A stretch of DNA of 64,000 bases from Prostheceraeus crozeri. Lineage: Eukaryota; Platyhelminthes; Polycladida; Euryleptidae. Where the stretch lies: assembly GCA_907163375.1 (NCBI GenBank), contig CAJQUW010009247.1, positions 1 to 64,000 on the forward strand, in the 5' to 3' direction. A model generated the notes under the pieces. The model made no database searches and was not told where the DNA came from. It saw nothing but the letters and a program-made list of their open reading frames with translations. The position numbers and the translations under genes were made by a program. Positions 62,685-64,000 of this stretch are shown piece after piece. Each line of letters starts with the position of its first letter. The stretch's first letter is position 1.

Positions 62685-62901
62685 AACCAGTAATCATTGT
62701 ATATTTTATGAAACTGAACTCTTTTCTGCTGCTTTGATTCGGAAGTGGCATCCTGTACATATTGCAGTGTTTCACAACGGACATTGTATCATGACTGGTT
62801 TACGTGATATCAGTAAAGTAGCTGATATTGTTAAACCTTTAATGCATTATCTGTATGAGTCACAGTTAATAGAATCGTGTGAATCACATGATGTGTTTTG
62901 A
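62344..62901 (+). CDS. TATA-box-binding-protein-like factor, second element
   Basis: 185 residues from ATG 62344. Repeat 1: GRPQMSVIRM, NLQIFRCGKIQVLGN. Repeat 2: LKNIAVSVQLK, FYETELFSAALIRKW, HIAVFHNGHCIMTGL. Aligns over its full length with 7750-8295, including the start region and DLEQLHTHLPDS / DLTTLHQQLPNS. YEPELFP of TBP is here YETELFS, so this copy has drifted further. Lies immediately before the 84-bp promoter-like tandem repeats. Confidence 0.78.
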   Translation: MLPIRIINAMREMNLRRDIDLEQLHTHLPDSVYHRGRPQMSVIRMSNGRNLQIFRCGKIQVLGNLSHFVMQSMCYEVVKKMRTLMPHLRLSPLTLKNIAVSVQLKMLVNLANIKTSNHCIFYETELFSAALIRKWHPVHIAVFHNGHCIMTGLRDISKVADIVKPLMHYLYESQLIESCESHDVF

Positions 62902-62940
62902 ATGAGTCATCGCAATGAACTATCGCCAACACTCTTGTCA

Positions 62941-63360
62941 GTGAAAAGGTCATCAACAAGGTTCATCACTTTATGATGAGTCAGCGCTATTTATAGACAT
63001 GAAATGATGTCCATACACTTGTCGGTGAAAAGGTCGTCAACAAGGTTCATCACTTTATGATGAGTCAGCGCTATTTATAGACATGAAATGATGTCCATAC
63101 ACTTGTCGGTGAAAAGGTGATCAACAATGTTCATCGGTTTATGATGAGTCAGCGCCATTTATAGACATGAAATGATGTCCATACACTTGTCGGTGAAACG
63201 GTGATCAACAATGTTCATCGGTTTATGATGAGTCAGCGCCATTTATAGACATGAAATGATGTCCATACACTTGTCTGTGAAAAGGTCGTCAACAAGGTTC
63301 ATCACTTTATGATGAGTCAGCGCTATTTATAGACATGAAATGATGTCCATACACTTGTCG
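62941..63360. repeat. Five 84-bp tandem repeats with AP-1 and TATA motifs
   Basis: Units start at 62941, 63025, 63109, 63193 and 63277 (gtgaaaaggt..). Each contains TGAGTCAGC (AP-1/Maf-type site) next to TATAAATAGC on the - strand (ctatttatag on +). Looks like a repeated enhancer/core-promoter block or a replication-origin-like region of the second virus-like element. Confidence 0.8.
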
Positions 63361-63590
63361 GTGAAAAGGTCACAGTGTCTGACGTGAGGCGCCATCGCTT
63401 TGTCTGATAAATAACGCCCACACACATGTCGATGAAAAGGTCACGCTGTCTGACGTGAGGTGCCATCACTTTGTCTGATAAATAACGCCCACACACACAC
63501 ATGTCGGTGAAAAGGTCACGCTGTCTGACGTGAGGCGCCATCGATGTTGCATGACACGCCCACACACGTGTCGGTGAAAAGGTTGAACAA
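63361..63590. repeat. Three 67-76-bp tandem repeats
   Basis: Units at 63361, 63431 and 63507 share gtgaaaaggtcac.gtgtctgacgtgagg and the (ca)n-rich cgcccacacaca..tgtcggtg end, which also links them to the 84-bp family. Each has TGACGTGA, a CRE-like site. Confidence 0.7.
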
Positions 63591-63614
63591 GACTGATTAG
63601 ATTCGTATGACTGG

Positions 63615-63665
63615 CGCCTTACCACCTCATGAGTCAAAGCTATTTATAGACATGAGTCAGCAAAG
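63615..63665. promoter_or_regulatory. Additional TGAGTCA + TATAAATAG module
   Basis: tgagtcaaagctatttatagacatgagtcag: two AP-1 sites around the same - strand TATA core as in the 84-bp repeats (given in part). Confidence 0.45.
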
Positions 63666-63744
63666 TGGTTGATATTTCCCAAGCCGAAGAAATTGTCATG
63701 ATGTTACATTCGTTGGTGAGGATGATAACTTACAAACTCTAACA

Positions 63745-63985
63745 TGGTTATGACTTCAAATCATCAACTTTATTTCTAACTTTACAAACGTCAACTTTAT
63801 TTCTAACTTAGCAAACTCTAACATGGTGAAGACTTCATTTATACTTCACCTATCTTACAAACAGTGATATGCTTATAACTTTACAATCATGAACTTTATT
63901 TCTAACTTTACAATCATCAACTTTATTTCTGACTTTACAAACGTCAACTTTATTTCTAACGTTGCAAACAGTGAAGTGATTCTGA
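63745..63985. repeat. AT-rich tandem repeats with 27-bp core
   Basis: caactttatttctaactttac with aaacgt or aatcat linkers recurs at least six times between 63765 and 63965. No coding. The second virus-like element continues beyond the window. Confidence 0.65.
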
Positions 63986-64000
63986 TTTCATTTTATATTT

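Overview
The window looks like genomic DNA of an invertebrate animal: moderately AT-rich, with spliced genes, RNA polymerase II and III signals and many animal-type transposons (Tc1/mariner, Penelope-like, piggyBac-like, hAT-like). I cannot name the species. It splits into a virus-like left half and a transposon-rich right half, with the start of a second virus-like element at the far right.

Left half, 1-33.57 kb. Bases 1-13.5 kb hold a compact Polinton/Maverick-like element: protein-primed type B DNA polymerase with N-terminal zinc fingers (running off the left edge), two repeats of a gene pair of unknown role, two PC4-like small genes, a TATA-box-binding-protein-like gene, adenovirus-type protease, probable double-jelly-roll capsid protein, basic minor-protein candidates, chromodomain integrase and packaging ATPase. 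Most genes look whole, so the copy is probably young. Genes are packed with stop/start overlaps, and an octamer-like motif (ATGCAAAT or close) sits 19-30 bases before at least five start codons. The element carries its own candidate transcription factors, encoded partly in overlapping frames, and the same overlap recurs in the diverged copy at 62 kb.

From 14.38 to 30.94 kb lies a near-perfect tandem array: 298-bp units, 55 complete plus one partial, giving 56 copies of a tRNA-like Pol III gene with A box, B box and TTTT terminator. It is flanked by two 486-bp inverted arms carrying a RING-finger gene; the left arm is joined to a 442-bp direct duplication of element genes through 5 bp of microhomology. 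The right arm continues into more compact leftward genes (a stand-alone polymerase N-terminal-like domain, an exonuclease-like protein, a second RING-like protein, a gene with a 5' intron and a CCAAT/TATA promoter) up to about 33.57 kb.

Right half. 33.59-35.40 kb is a family of about 489-bp repeats with poly-G runs, recurring inverted at 58.4-59.4 kb. Then come a fold-back element (37.0-37.8, related copy at 47.2-47.9), an HTH transposon relic, an intact Tc1-like element (38.78-40.45), a broken mariner (40.50-41.90), a Penelope-like reverse transcriptase interrupted by an intact Tc1/mariner-superfamily element with 326-bp inverted repeats (43.17-45.22), a piggyBac-like MITE (48.60-49.93), a hAT-like MITE (50.68-51.78), a palindromic element (53.19-53.61), and a host M14 carboxypeptidase last exon (53.78-54.09) with a decayed duplicate at 46.86-47.09. 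From 62.05 kb to the end is part of a second virus-like element with PC4-like and TBP-like overlapping genes, followed by tandem promoter-like repeats.
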